Of a stretch of 60,741 nucleotides of DNA, positions 33,400 through 41,352 are shown piece after piece. Source of the DNA: a virus. The translations under genes were made by a program, and so were the position numbers. The notes beneath the pieces were generated by a model. The model saw nothing but the letters and a program-made list of their open reading frames with translations. It was not told the DNA's origin and did not search any database. The stretch is from the IMG/VR virus record IMGVR_UViG_3300031576_000045, positions 1-60,741 of that record; one strand, given 5' to 3'. Each line of letters starts with the position of its first letter. The stretch's first letter is position 1.

Positions 33400-33770
33400 C
33401 AGCGCTTCACCGCCGCGCAGAGCGGCGCATGGCCGGTCATCTCTTCGCTGTCCTCGTAGCTGCACGTGCATTGCCTTGACCTCCACGCGTCGACGGCAGC
33501 GAGCACCGCGCGCTGCCCGTCGGCCGGCGTCGGTCCGAGCTCGTCCTTGAGCGCGTCGAACTGCCGCAGCTTCTTCCCGCGCATGATGCAGACGATCTCG
33601 AACCATCCCATCCCGCCTCGCGACGCGAGCTTCTCGAGATCCTGGTCGTGGTTCTCGATCGCCTGCCGCTCGAACTGTTGGATCCACGCCCACGGCACGG
33701 AGTGCGGCGGCGGCGTCTTTCGACGGTCCTCAGACAGCACCGGGAACTGTCTCTCTTGCTCGTTGCTCAC
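33399..33770 (-). CDS. Conserved phage protein, 123 aa
   Basis: GTG start in GTGA. PPPHSVPWAWIQQFERQAIENHDQ then LEKLASRGGMGWFEI is a pattern that I recognise from many phage early regions, without a known role. The C-terminal CTC and C-A-A-V are possibly metal-related. Confidence 0.6.
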   Translation of the reverse strand: MSNEQERQFPVLSEDRRKTPPPHSVPWAWIQQFERQAIENHDQDLEKLASRGGMGWFEIVCIMRGKKLRQFDALKDELGPTPADGQRAVLAAVDAWRSRQCTCSYEDSEEMTGHAPLCAAVKR

Positions 33771-34261
33771 GCGGCGTCCCGACTGCGCCCGATCAGCTTC
33801 TCGAAGAACGCGCGGGCGCGTGCCGCGTTCTTCGGTTCGTTCCACCATCGATTCAGGCCCGACGGGTGCGGCACGATCGCGAACTCCGTCTGCCGGTCGT
33901 CTCTGAATTTGAACCACTCGAACCAATCCCACGATGTCAGCGCGCCGAACGCGTCGGCGACGTTGCGGCCGACGAGCAAGACGTGCGTCCGAGACCACAC
34001 CTGAGGCTGAGTAAGCGTCGGCGTGCCGAAGAGAAGATCGCGGCCGACGTCGCGGGCGCGCGCGGCCGGCCACCTCGGGCCAGGGTACTCGTCGATCAGG
34101 TTCACCGCGTCGACGTTGCCGACGCCGGACGCCGACGAGCGCGTGACGCGCAGGCCCATCTCCCACAGCCTCTTCGCGCTGCGCTGCCGGCCGTAGAACG
34201 GCGGCCACCCGGGCGGCGTCGTGCGCGCCGGCGCCTCGCCGATCAGCAGCGGGCGCGTCAC
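33767..34261 (-). CDS. Uracil-DNA glycosylase-superfamily protein
   Basis: 164 aa, GTG start in GTGA. LLIGEAPARTT at the N-terminus, VDAVNLIDEYPG, HVLLVGRNVADAFG and IVPHPSGLNRWWN near the C-terminus are the motif 1, core strand and motif 2 (HPSG-x-N) of the UDG superfamily. It may remove or sense modified bases. It sits next to the DNA modification genes. Confidence 0.7.
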   Translation of the reverse strand: MTRPLLIGEAPARTTPPGWPPFYGRQRSAKRLWEMGLRVTRSSASGVGNVDAVNLIDEYPGPRWPAARARDVGRDLLFGTPTLTQPQVWSRTHVLLVGRNVADAFGALTSWDWFEWFKFRDDRQTEFAIVPHPSGLNRWWNEPKNAARARAFFEKLIGRSRDAA

Positions 34262-35079
34262 GTCGTCACCCGTGGAAGCGGCGAGGTCGGGATTGAGCCG
34301 CCCTCCCCGGTGGTGGTGCCACCGGGCGAGCCTTTTTCGCCGCGCTTCGGGTACGGCTGCCGTCTCTTCTCTACCATCTCTGCGAGTCTCTCGTCCTTCG
34401 GGTCCAGCAGGAAGACGTAGCGGCCCTTCGGGTTCGCGGTCTGCCGCTTCCACCCGTCGGCGAGAAGGCGCGCCTCGACCTGCTTGTTCGTCATCCCGGT
34501 GCGGCGCGCGTAGTCCGTCTGCTGGTTGAGGCTCCACAGCCGGCCCTTCGGGCTGACCCACTGCGGCCACGCGTCGCCCTTGCCGACGAAGGTCCAGTTC
34601 GTCGCCTGGTACACGGTGCCGATCTCCCCGGCGTCGGAGTCGGAGAACGCGATCGCCAGCTTCGAGCCGCGCTTCGCCTCGAGCTTCAGCGAGTAGCCGA
34701 TGAGCTTGGAATTCGTCCCGACCGGCGCCCAGTGCACGCACGCGCCGCGCACGAGGTAGGCGAGCTCGTGGTTCTCGATGCCGAACGACTTCGCCAGCGC
34801 CGGGAGCGCCTTCCCCGCTGGCGTCCAGCACGTGACGCCGGCGACGTACGGGCCGAACGAGAGGCCGTAGCACCGGTTCGTCGCGGTGCCCATGGTGCCG
34901 AGCCACTCGTACTTGAAGATGATCTGCTTCGCGACGTCGTACGCGACCGGGCCGACGCGCGCGGTCTTCAGGCTCAGGTCGACGTCCGGCGCCGGCTCGT
35001 GCTGGTGACGGTCGCGCAGCTGCTTCTGCCACGCGACGCCGCCCGACTCCTGGATGCTACGAAACGTGTGTCTCGACAC
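34258..35079 (-). CDS. Mom-like DNA base modification protein (GNAT fold)
   Basis: 273 aa. The core matches Mu Mom-type acyltransferase-fold proteins: AKQIIFKYEWLGTMG, YGLSFGPYVAGVTCW, VRGACVHWAPVGTNSKLIGYSL, LAIAFSDSDAGEIGTVYQATNWTFVG. Mu Mom converts adenine to N6-carbamoylmethyladenine and protects phage DNA from restriction. The C-terminal 90 residues (WSLNQQTDYARRTGM and basic tail) are additional. The 3' end of the ParB-like gene overlaps its 5' end by 23 bp, suggesting a joint pathway. Confidence 0.75.
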   Translation of the reverse strand: MSRHTFRSIQESGGVAWQKQLRDRHQHEPAPDVDLSLKTARVGPVAYDVAKQIIFKYEWLGTMGTATNRCYGLSFGPYVAGVTCWTPAGKALPALAKSFGIENHELAYLVRGACVHWAPVGTNSKLIGYSLKLEAKRGSKLAIAFSDSDAGEIGTVYQATNWTFVGKGDAWPQWVSPKGRLWSLNQQTDYARRTGMTNKQVEARLLADGWKRQTANPKGRYVFLLDPKDERLAEMVEKRRQPYPKRGEKGSPGGTTTGEGGSIPTSPLPRVTT

Positions 35080-35656
35080 CTGGCACCTTCGCGATCGCCT
35101 CGACGTGGGCGCGGATCTTCTCGAACGCCGCGCGCGTGCACCTGACCTCGACGTAGACCTCGGACTCCAGAGACGGCTCGCCGGTCGGGTTCTGGTCCGG
35201 CAGCTCCAGCGAGGCGATCAGTTCGTCGACGTCGTCGCGCTCGAACCCGGTGCCGGCCAGCGCGTCGTCGCCCCACCCGGAGATCATGTCGACCAGCTCC
35301 GCGCGGTTCCAGTCGCCCTTCGCGACGAGGTTGTTGACCGCGACCAGGAACGCCTCGGCGTCGGCGTCGTTCTTCGACGACCACCCGCGCTGCACGGGGA
35401 TCAGCCACCGGTCGCCGTCGACCTCGACGCCGTCGGGCGGCGGCGCACCCTTCTTCTTCAGCGCCCCGAGCGCGTCGAGCCGACCGTGACCGCCGACGAT
35501 GCGTCCGGTTCGCTCGTCGTAGATCATCCCGTCGGCGTACCCGAACCGCGCCACCGACGCTTCGAGGTCTTCGTCGGCGTGCTTCTTCGGGTTACGCGCC
35601 GCCCGACGAATCTCGTCTAGCGGCATGTACTCCGTCCAGCGCTTCTGTTTCTTCAC
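35057..35656 (-). CDS. ParB-like nuclease-domain protein
   Basis: 199 aa. Residues about 10-60: MPLDEIRRAARNPKKH, LEASVARFGYADGMIYDERTG, RIVGGHGRLDAL, the ParB N-terminal/sulfiredoxin-like motif set (GGHGR). In phages such domains often accompany DNA methylases and Mom-like genes and may act as CTP- or nucleotide-binding specificity factors. The C-terminal half contains an NNLVAKGDWNRAELVDMIS segment. Confidence 0.8.
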   Translation of the reverse strand: MKKQKRWTEYMPLDEIRRAARNPKKHADEDLEASVARFGYADGMIYDERTGRIVGGHGRLDALGALKKKGAPPPDGVEVDGDRWLIPVQRGWSSKNDADAEAFLVAVNNLVAKGDWNRAELVDMISGWGDDALAGTGFERDDVDELIASLELPDQNPTGEPSLESEVYVEVRCTRAAFEKIRAHVEAIAKVPGVETHVS

Positions 35657-35886
35657 TGGACCACCTCGACGTTGCGCGCGTTGACGATCTCGATCTGCTC
35701 GTACTCGCGACGGCCGTCCTTCTCGAAGACCGTCGGGGCGAAGAATACCGCGCGGTGCGGCACACCCTGATCGCGGGGGTCGAACGCGCAGACGACCGAC
35801 GGAAAGTCGTCGTCGTCGTCGACGGGCAGCTCGGCGGTGAACCGCACACCGCCCGCCGCGTTCAGGGTGACGCGCCGACCGCTCAT
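35653..35886 (-). CDS. Hypothetical protein, 77 aa
   Basis: ATG at 35886 in ATGA overlap. RRVTLNAAGGVRFTAELPVDDDDDFPSVV and AVFFAPTVFEKDG, a small beta-strand protein. No family recognised. It belongs to the modification operon by overlap. Confidence 0.55.
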   Translation of the reverse strand: MSGRRVTLNAAGGVRFTAELPVDDDDDFPSVVCAFDPRDQGVPHRAVFFAPTVFEKDGRREYEQIEIVNARNVEVVQ

Positions 35887-36176
35887 GCCTCGGCCTTCGG
35901 CTTCTCTTCCTTCTCCGCCTTCTCCTTCCACGCCTTGATCGTGACCTTGTCCTCGGCGGTCAGCTTCACGTGGATCGGTGGGGCGGCCTCGGTGTCGACG
36001 TACTCCTTCACGCCGTGCTCGCGCATCGTCGCGATCAGCGACAGCTTCGTGTCGCGACGCTTAACCGCGGCGCGGGTGTGGCTGTTGATCGCGCTGCGGT
36101 GCTCGTCGGCCTTCTCGATCACCTTCTTGTGCACCTTCGCCCGCTCAGTACCAGGCACCTCGATCTGTCTCGTCAT
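35883..36176 (-). CDS. Hypothetical basic/acidic protein, 97 aa
   Basis: The GGGAGAACGACG cassette (36177-36188) precedes the ATG. Helical, Lys/Glu-rich, with HVKLTAEDKVTIKAWKEKAEK at the end. No family recognised. Confidence 0.6.
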   Translation of the reverse strand: MTRQIEVPGTERAKVHKKVIEKADEHRSAINSHTRAAVKRRDTKLSLIATMREHGVKEYVDTEAAPPIHVKLTAEDKVTIKAWKEKAEKEEKPKAEA

Positions 36177-36218
36177 CGTCGTTCTCCCACTGCGTTCGCG
36201 CTGCGTTGGACTGCCACG

Positions 36219-37955
36219 TCAGAAGGGAATTTCATCGTCCGGAACCGCCGTCGTCGACGCCGGCTCGACGGGAGGCGTGAACCCGATCGCCGGCTTCTCC
36301 ATCGGCCACCGTTGCTTCTCGTACGCCTCGACGGCCGCGGCGAGCTTCTTCAGTCGCTGCCCATCGGGCGTTCCGTCCTTCGGGTCGAGGGCGACGAGTC
36401 GAGTCACCTCGGCGAGCGCGGCCTCGTGCTGCGCGTCGTCGATGACCGGCATCGCTCCCATGGCGAACGCGTCGACGACCGTCACCAGCTCTCCGTTCAC
36501 GGCCGGCACGGGCTTGTCGAGCTTCCAGTCGACGGGCTTGTACTTGTAGAACTTCGCGCACGTGCCGCGGTGCTTCTTCAGCGCGTCGAGGTCGGGGAAC
36601 TCGGCGTGACACGTACCGCACTCATACGTCGGCCCAGACAGAACAGAACTCGACCCGCCGTGCTGGGAGAACGACGGGCCGCCAGGAGGTGAAGCCGGCG
36701 ACTCTTCGATTCTAGGCGTGGCGGGTCGAGCTGCTGCCGGCGCAGCGTCGCCGCTGTCGGTCGGCTTCGCAAGCTCGCTGCCGGTGCCCTCCCAACCGGG
36801 CCGCGTCTTCCGCGCGAACATCTCGAGCCGCGGGCCCATCGGGCAGAGCTTGATCAGGTCTTCGTAGAAGACGTCGGGCTTCGCGGAGTGCTCGCCCACC
36901 GGGGCGCGGAACGACGTGCGCTGGATCGGGTTCCCGTGCTCTGCGCCGGTCGGGTTGTACGCGACGTCGCCGCGCACGAAGTAGATCGCGTGCTCGGTGT
37001 CTCCGCGCAGCGGGTCGCCGATGCCGCAGAAGTCCGAGCCGTCGGCCTCGGTCTTCACCCACGTGCGGATCTGCCGGGCCCGGAACCCGCGCGCCTCGAT
37101 CGACGCCTGCACGACGGCCCACGTCTTCAGGTCCAGCAGGATCGGGTTCGTCACCCAACAGACGAGCAGGCAGTTCGCCGCGGCGGGGATCGGGAACGCG
37201 CAGATCTCCTCGACCGTCATCGGTGGGTACGGTAGCGCGCCGGCCTGCGACTCGTTGCCCTCGCGCTTGTCGCCGTACGTCCACGAGTAGTCGACGGAGA
37301 TCACCGCGAACTCGCCGGGCGGCGGCTTGTACTGCTTCGCGAGCGCGAGCTGCCCGCGCTTCCGGATGCGGCGCTCGGCCTGCTTCACCGTCAGCTCACC
37401 GGCGAAGACCTGCTTCGCCAGCGCGGGGTCCGTCTTGGTGACGAACTCGGCCCGCTCGACGGTGCGCGAGGAGACCTTGTAGCCCGAGGAGTCAGAAGCG
37501 ATCTGCGCGGCGGACTTCGACGGCGCCTTCTTCGCCGGGCGCTTGCCGCTCTTGCGCTGCGTGTTCGTGTCGCGCGCGGCTTGGCGCTGACGCTCCTTCG
37601 CCTCGGCGCGCAGCATCGGCAGCAGGCGTGCGGCGACCATCGCGCGCTGCGACTCGTTCAGGTGGCGGCGGTCGACGTTCGCGCCCTTCACGAACTCAGC
37701 GACCGACTTCCTCCCGTGCTTCGTCTCCGCGTACCACTCGACCACAAGAAGCTCGGTCGTCGGCGCGAGCTTCTTCTCGGAGACGAGCTGGCGGATCGCC
37801 TCTTGTCGGTTGCGGCCGTCGAGGAGCTTCCCGTCGAGGATGACCGCGGCGAACAGCTGGCCCTGCGAGACGATGCTCTGCTTGAGAGCGTCCATCTCCG
37901 ACTGCTTCATCGGCGGCAGCGTCAGCGCTGCCCCGTGCGGCTTATAGATCCTCAT
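36219..37955 (-). CDS. ParB-like/MT-A70-like/zinc-finger fusion protein
   Basis: 578 aa, ATG after the GGGAGAACGACG cassette (37956-37967). Residues about 10-60 are ParB-like (LFAAVILDGKLLDGRNRQEAI). About 100-205 hold a basic linker. About 215-385 are an MT-A70 adenine methyltransferase-like domain (MTVEEICAFPIPAAANC, LLVCWVTNPILLDLKTW, RTSFRAPVGEHSAKPD, RLEMFARKTRPGWEG). The DPPW catalytic motif is D-Y-S-W (222-225). A C-terminal CGTCHAEFPDLDALKKHRGTC is a C2H2/C3-like finger. Catalysis may be lost or altered; a DNA-recognition role in modification is plausible. Confidence 0.75.
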   Translation of the reverse strand: MRIYKPHGAALTLPPMKQSEMDALKQSIVSQGQLFAAVILDGKLLDGRNRQEAIRQLVSEKKLAPTTELLVVEWYAETKHGRKSVAEFVKGANVDRRHLNESQRAMVAARLLPMLRAEAKERQRQAARDTNTQRKSGKRPAKKAPSKSAAQIASDSSGYKVSSRTVERAEFVTKTDPALAKQVFAGELTVKQAERRIRKRGQLALAKQYKPPPGEFAVISVDYSWTYGDKREGNESQAGALPYPPMTVEEICAFPIPAAANCLLVCWVTNPILLDLKTWAVVQASIEARGFRARQIRTWVKTEADGSDFCGIGDPLRGDTEHAIYFVRGDVAYNPTGAEHGNPIQRTSFRAPVGEHSAKPDVFYEDLIKLCPMGPRLEMFARKTRPGWEGTGSELAKPTDSGDAAPAAARPATPRIEESPASPPGGPSFSQHGGSSSVLSGPTYECGTCHAEFPDLDALKKHRGTCAKFYKYKPVDWKLDKPVPAVNGELVTVVDAFAMGAMPVIDDAQHEAALAEVTRLVALDPKDGTPDGQRLKKLAAAVEAYEKQRWPMEKPAIGFTPPVEPASTTAVPDDEIPF

Positions 37956-38004
37956 CGTCGTTCTCCCGTCACAGGTGTCTCCCGTTCAGATCTCGTCGTC
38001 AAGG

Positions 38005-38148
38005 TCACGGCGAACCTATGACCCGCGTGTGCTTGCTGCACCTCTTGCAGATCGCGAGGGCCGGGATTACCGGGTCGCACCGCGTCTCCGCGACCCACCG
38101 GTGACCGAACAGCCAGCAGCGAAGCCTGATGTGCCATGGCGGCCTCAC
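38005..38148 (-). CDS. 47-aa Cys/His/Trp protein (DUF1660-like)
   Basis: GTG at 38148 overlaps the stop of the upstream gene (GTGA). LRCWLFGHRWVAETRC, then ICKRCSKHTRV: a C-W-L-F-G-H-R-W motif with a following C-x2-C resembles the small DUF1660 prophage family. Likely a zinc-binding mini-protein. Function unknown. Confidence 0.6.
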   Translation of the reverse strand: MRPPWHIRLRCWLFGHRWVAETRCDPVIPALAICKRCSKHTRVIGSP

Positions 38149-38417
38149 GGTAGCCGAGCCCTCACGCGACGGAGAGCGTCTCCGAGCTGCTGGCCGTCGT
38201 ACTTCGTCTGTGGGTGGTCGCTCACCTCGCCGTCGCGCTTGCGGTCGGCGGCGGCGATCTCCTCATCGACGATCGCCTTAGCGTCGACGTCGCGCGCCGA
38301 CTCGATCGCCTTCAAGAGCTTCACGATCGCTACGTCGGCCATCGACCACGCGCGACCGCCAGGCGGCGAGTAGACGCGCCGAACCTCGACGGCCAGAGAC
38401 TTGAGCATCGCAATCAC
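38145..38417 (-). CDS. Hypothetical protein, 90 aa
   Basis: GTG at 38417 overlaps the stop of a 10-codon minigene. Helical, with VAIVKLLKAIESARDVDAKA and DHPQTKYDGQQLGDALRRV. No family recognised. Confidence 0.6.
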   Translation of the reverse strand: MIAMLKSLAVEVRRVYSPPGGRAWSMADVAIVKLLKAIESARDVDAKAIVDEEIAAADRKRDGEVSDHPQTKYDGQQLGDALRRVRARLP

Positions 38418-38446
38418 TTGAGCTTGCCCTTCTGGAACTGCCCCAT
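38414..38446 (-). CDS. 10-residue minigene MGQFQKGKLK
   Basis: ATG at 38446 with a perfect GGGAGAACGACG cassette (38447-38458); TGA at 38414 overlaps the GTG of the next gene. The frame is very short but has the best ribosome site in the area, so it is probably a translated leader that loads ribosomes for the downstream gene or acts in its own right. Confidence 0.55.
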   Translation of the reverse strand: MGQFQKGKLK

Positions 38447-38466
38447 CGTCGTTCTCCCGTGGACGG

Positions 38467-39045
38467 CTAGTAGTCGAGCACGTCGAGATCGTCCTCGCTC
38501 GGCGGGCTGTACCTCACGACTCCGCTGCTGATCGTCACCCCGGACCCCCCGCGGTGCGCTCCGACGTGGGCGACCCCGAGCGCGTCGGTCGCGTCCGTGT
38601 CGGCGTCGAAGACCATCGGCATCGGGTACGCGCGCGCGAGCACCCGCGCGACCTGCTCCTTCGATGCGTCTTTCCTGCCGGTCACGGCCTGCTTCAGGAT
38701 CTCGGGACGCACCTCGGCGAGGGTGACGCCGCGCGCGAAGCAGATCCCCTCGACGAGGCCGCGCATGCGCCCGGCCGTGTGCACGGCGATCTTGCCGTCT
38801 CGCAGCCCGAGCACCGGCGACTCTATGTAGGCGTCCTGCACGCCGAACTCGGTGAACAGCTCGGCGATCCTCACGGCCAGCTCGCGGCACCGGCGCGCGC
38901 GGTCCTCGAGCTTGCCGGCGTCGGCGTCGATCTTCGTTCGCCATGTGCCGAGCGTCTGCAGGTACGGCTGACCGCCGACCTCGCGGCGCATGACCGCGTA
39001 GCCGAACGCCGCGATCGACGGGTCGAGCCCTGCCCAGACGGTCAC
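38467..39045 (-). CDS. ruvC: RuvC-like Holliday junction resolvase
   Basis: 192 aa; GTG start in GTGA overlap. Acidic motifs are in place: GLDPSIAAFGYAVM, DAYIESPVLG, EVRPEILKQAVTGRKDASKEQV and FDADTDATDALGVAHV, giving the D, E, D/D active-site set of RuvC. It likely resolves branched replicating DNA before packaging. Confidence 0.85.
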   Translation of the reverse strand: MTVWAGLDPSIAAFGYAVMRREVGGQPYLQTLGTWRTKIDADAGKLEDRARRCRELAVRIAELFTEFGVQDAYIESPVLGLRDGKIAVHTAGRMRGLVEGICFARGVTLAEVRPEILKQAVTGRKDASKEQVARVLARAYPMPMVFDADTDATDALGVAHVGAHRGGSGVTISSGVVRYSPPSEDDLDVLDY

Positions 39046-39230
39046 GAAGCCCTCTTCGCCGCGACTGCGTCGGGCCACGTGCTGTAGGGGAAGTCGTGCG
39101 GGCCGACGTGCCCGCGCTGGCGCACGAGACACCTGCAGCCCTCGCCGTCTACCTCGCGGCAGCGGCCGTCGTCGAACTGCGAGACCTTGAGGCGGATGAT
39201 GCGCACTTCGCCATCGGTGAGCCGGATCAT
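39042..39230 (-). CDS. Small protein with Cys/His site, 62 aa
   Basis: ATG in an ATGA overlap with the HNH gene. RIIRLKVSQFDDGRC, then CRCLVRQRGHVGPHDFPY. This gives a possible C-C-H-H metal site. No family recognised. Confidence 0.55.
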   Translation of the reverse strand: MIRLTDGEVRIIRLKVSQFDDGRCREVDGEGCRCLVRQRGHVGPHDFPYSTWPDAVAAKRAS

Positions 39231-39697
39231 TCGCTTTCCCTCTCCTGCGCTCTCGTTCGCAGGACGACGGGGCGACGAAGCTGGTCGATGGGCCTAGTCA
39301 GCGCATCCTCAACACTCCAGCCGGCGCGGAGCCGTGCGTTGACGGCTTCTCGACTGAAGCCAACACGCCTCGCCCACTCCGAGACGCTCAACGACAAACC
39401 GGCATGAGTGAGCAGCCGAACGGCTGAACTGTTCTCGACCTGCTGCTGAATTGTCGCCCACCGCACGTTGCCCGGCTCGTAGTTGCCGTCGTTGTCGATG
39501 CGATCGAGCGAATAGCCAGGACCCGGACGCGGCCCGATGTCTCGAAAGAAGGCCATGAAATCGTGTCGCCACTGTGGACACACGGAGATGCCTCGCCCTC
39601 CATAGCGACGGAACAGGTGATAGCTCCTTCGTTCGCAGCGGGCGATCATTGAGCCCCACGCCTGGTACTCGACCGATTTCCACATCCCATGTTTCAT
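39227..39697 (-). CDS. HNH homing-type endonuclease
   Basis: 156 aa. EYQAWGSMIARC, YGGRGISVCPQWRHDFMAFFRDIG, YSLDRIDNDGNYEPGNVRWAT: the D-R-I-D-N-x-G-x-Y-x2-G-N-x-R-W core is the phage HNH/AP2-type family. The C-terminal LSVSEWARRVGFSREAVNARL looks like a DNA-binding repeat. Codon use appears less GC-rich than the neighbours, hinting at a mobile homing gene. Confidence 0.8.
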   Translation of the reverse strand: MKHGMWKSVEYQAWGSMIARCERRSYHLFRRYGGRGISVCPQWRHDFMAFFRDIGPRPGPGYSLDRIDNDGNYEPGNVRWATIQQQVENSSAVRLLTHAGLSLSVSEWARRVGFSREAVNARLRAGWSVEDALTRPIDQLRRPVVLRTRAQERESE

Positions 39698-40056
39698 CGC
39701 GCAACCGTCCTTTGCTGCCGTACCAGATTGCCCTTGCGCCGATCGCGCGCGTGGGCGCGGTGATAGGCCGTCTCACACACAGGGTCTCCGCAGTGTTTGG
39801 GCGCCTTGCGTCCAGGTTTTTCTGGCGGCAGAGGATCGAGACAGAACGGACACCGGCCGTCCGGCGTCCGGTCTCGCATGCGCTCGAGGCCCGGCGCCGT
39901 CGTCTTCCGTCGACCCTTCTTCGTGCCGAACCCGAGCTTCGCCCGGCGCATGCGCTCGGCGCGCGCCTTCCACCACAGCCGGCACTTCCGCGCGCCGCAC
40001 GTGTTCCGACGTCGGTCCGCGATGGGGCCGCCGCAATGGAGGCAGCGGTCCGTCAC
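39694..40056 (-). CDS. Cys-rich zinc-finger protein, 120 aa
   Basis: GTG at 40056 in GTGA. CLHCGGPIADRRRNTCGARKC, then CPFCLDP and KHCGDPVCETAYHRAHARD. Two Cys4-type clusters separated by a Lys/Arg-rich linker, similar to HNH-associated treble-clef domains. Likely binds nucleic acid. Confidence 0.6.
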   Translation of the reverse strand: MTDRCLHCGGPIADRRRNTCGARKCRLWWKARAERMRRAKLGFGTKKGRRKTTAPGLERMRDRTPDGRCPFCLDPLPPEKPGRKAPKHCGDPVCETAYHRAHARDRRKGNLVRQQRTVAR

Positions 40057-40934
40057 GCTGCTCTCGCGATGGGGAATTCCTGGCGCTGCAGCTCGCGCGG
40101 CCAGAGCGTCGGCTCGTCGCCCTTCCCGAGGCACGAGATCGGCTTCGTGACGCCGGCGATCGTGTCGACGACGTTCGATCCCTTCTGCTTCATGAAGAAG
40201 GCGACATTCGCGTCTTCGCACTGGCGCTTGATGTTGCGCGCCCACTGCAGGTCGAACGGCCGCGCGTCCTCGGTCGCGCCCTCGTCGCTCTCGCCGCCGA
40301 CGATGACCCAGCCGACCTGCTCGAACGCCGGGTGCGACGCGAAGTCGACGTCGCTCAGCAGCGGTTCGGCGCTGATCCAGTAGAGCGCAGCGTCGACGCG
40401 CAGCAGGTGGTCGAGACGCGAGACGTACGCCTGCGACTCGACGGTCGTCCCGAGCCACACGTGCGGCCAGTCCTCGCCGGGCGGCGGGCAGTCGACGCGT
40501 TCCTTCTCGAACCCGGTCTTCAACGTCACGCCGGCCGGGATCGACGTCGGCCAGAGCCGTGCGATGTTCTCGGGGCGCTTGGTCAGCAGCTGCCAGGTGA
40601 GCGCGGGCGTCGCCCGAATGAGCGCGAACAGATCGGGCCGCACCTCGCTCCAGGTTGGGTGATCTTCGAAGACGTCGGAGAGGCTCGCGCAGAAGACGAG
40701 GTGGCGCTTCCTCAGCGCGATCGCCGCCCTGTTCCAGCGCAGGGCGTTGTTCCAGGTCGAGCGCGAGGTGCGGTAGCGCGGCGCGGTCGGGCCCCAGTGC
40801 GCCTCGCCGCCCCACCGCTTCCGCGCGTCCTGCACTTCGGCATAGCAGAGCTGGCAGCCAGGGCTGACGCGCTGGCACCCAATCACTGGATTCAGGGTGC
40901 TGTCTGTCCATGTAATGCCTGTGCTCTCTCCCAT
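40053..40934 (-). CDS. DUF5131 (phage Gp37/Gp68) radical-SAM-like protein
   Basis: 293 aa. TGITWTDSTLNPVIGCQRVSPGCQLCYAE at the start gives the Cys cluster of this family. HLVFCASLSDVFEDH, TWQLLTKRPENIARL, WLGTTVESQAYVSRL, YWISAEPLLSDVDF and GWVIVGGESDEGATEDARPFDLQWA follow. The family is common in phages and mobile elements near DNA modification or defence genes. The reaction is not established. Confidence 0.85.
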   Translation of the reverse strand: MGESTGITWTDSTLNPVIGCQRVSPGCQLCYAEVQDARKRWGGEAHWGPTAPRYRTSRSTWNNALRWNRAAIALRKRHLVFCASLSDVFEDHPTWSEVRPDLFALIRATPALTWQLLTKRPENIARLWPTSIPAGVTLKTGFEKERVDCPPPGEDWPHVWLGTTVESQAYVSRLDHLLRVDAALYWISAEPLLSDVDFASHPAFEQVGWVIVGGESDEGATEDARPFDLQWARNIKRQCEDANVAFFMKQKGSNVVDTIAGVTKPISCLGKGDEPTLWPRELQRQEFPIARAA

Positions 40935-40935
40935 T

Positions 40936-41352
40936 TTACGCAGCCCTCCGTTTCGCATTGATGCGTTTCCAGAATTCTGACCCGCGCGGAGTCCGCGCCC
41001 GGTCGTGCGCGCGGCGACACTCGCGACACAATCGATTTCCATTCGTCTTTTTGATTGTGTTCTCCGTGGTGAACTCATGTCCACGCGCGCAGTGCGTCCA
41101 CGTCGCTCTGCCATCGCGGCGGGCGTGGCACATCGTGCAGACCGACTGGACGTCATGGTGATGCTCTGCCGCGTAGCCGAGGTGGTGATCGTATTCGTGT
41201 CGGCGTTCGCCAGGACGCCACACGTGGCCGCAATCTGTACACGGCAATGTATTAGGATGCGGTCTACGCCCCGTCCTCACCTCGACGTTGACCCGTTGTC
41301 TGGCCTGGATCTTATCTCCATCGCGCGGCGGCTTCGGCTTGGGTCCGGACAT
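40936..41352 (-). CDS. HNH endonuclease-like protein, 138 aa
   Basis: ATG at 41352 overlaps the minigene stop in TGATG. LPCTDCGHVW, HEYDHHLGYAAEHHHDVQSVCTMCHARRDG, then a second module THCARGHEFTTENT and LCRECRRAHD. The first is an HNH core with zinc Cys; the second is a repeat often following phage HNH domains. Confidence 0.7.
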   Translation of the reverse strand: MSGPKPKPPRDGDKIQARQRVNVEVRTGRRPHPNTLPCTDCGHVWRPGERRHEYDHHLGYAAEHHHDVQSVCTMCHARRDGRATWTHCARGHEFTTENTIKKTNGNRLCRECRRAHDRARTPRGSEFWKRINAKRRAA

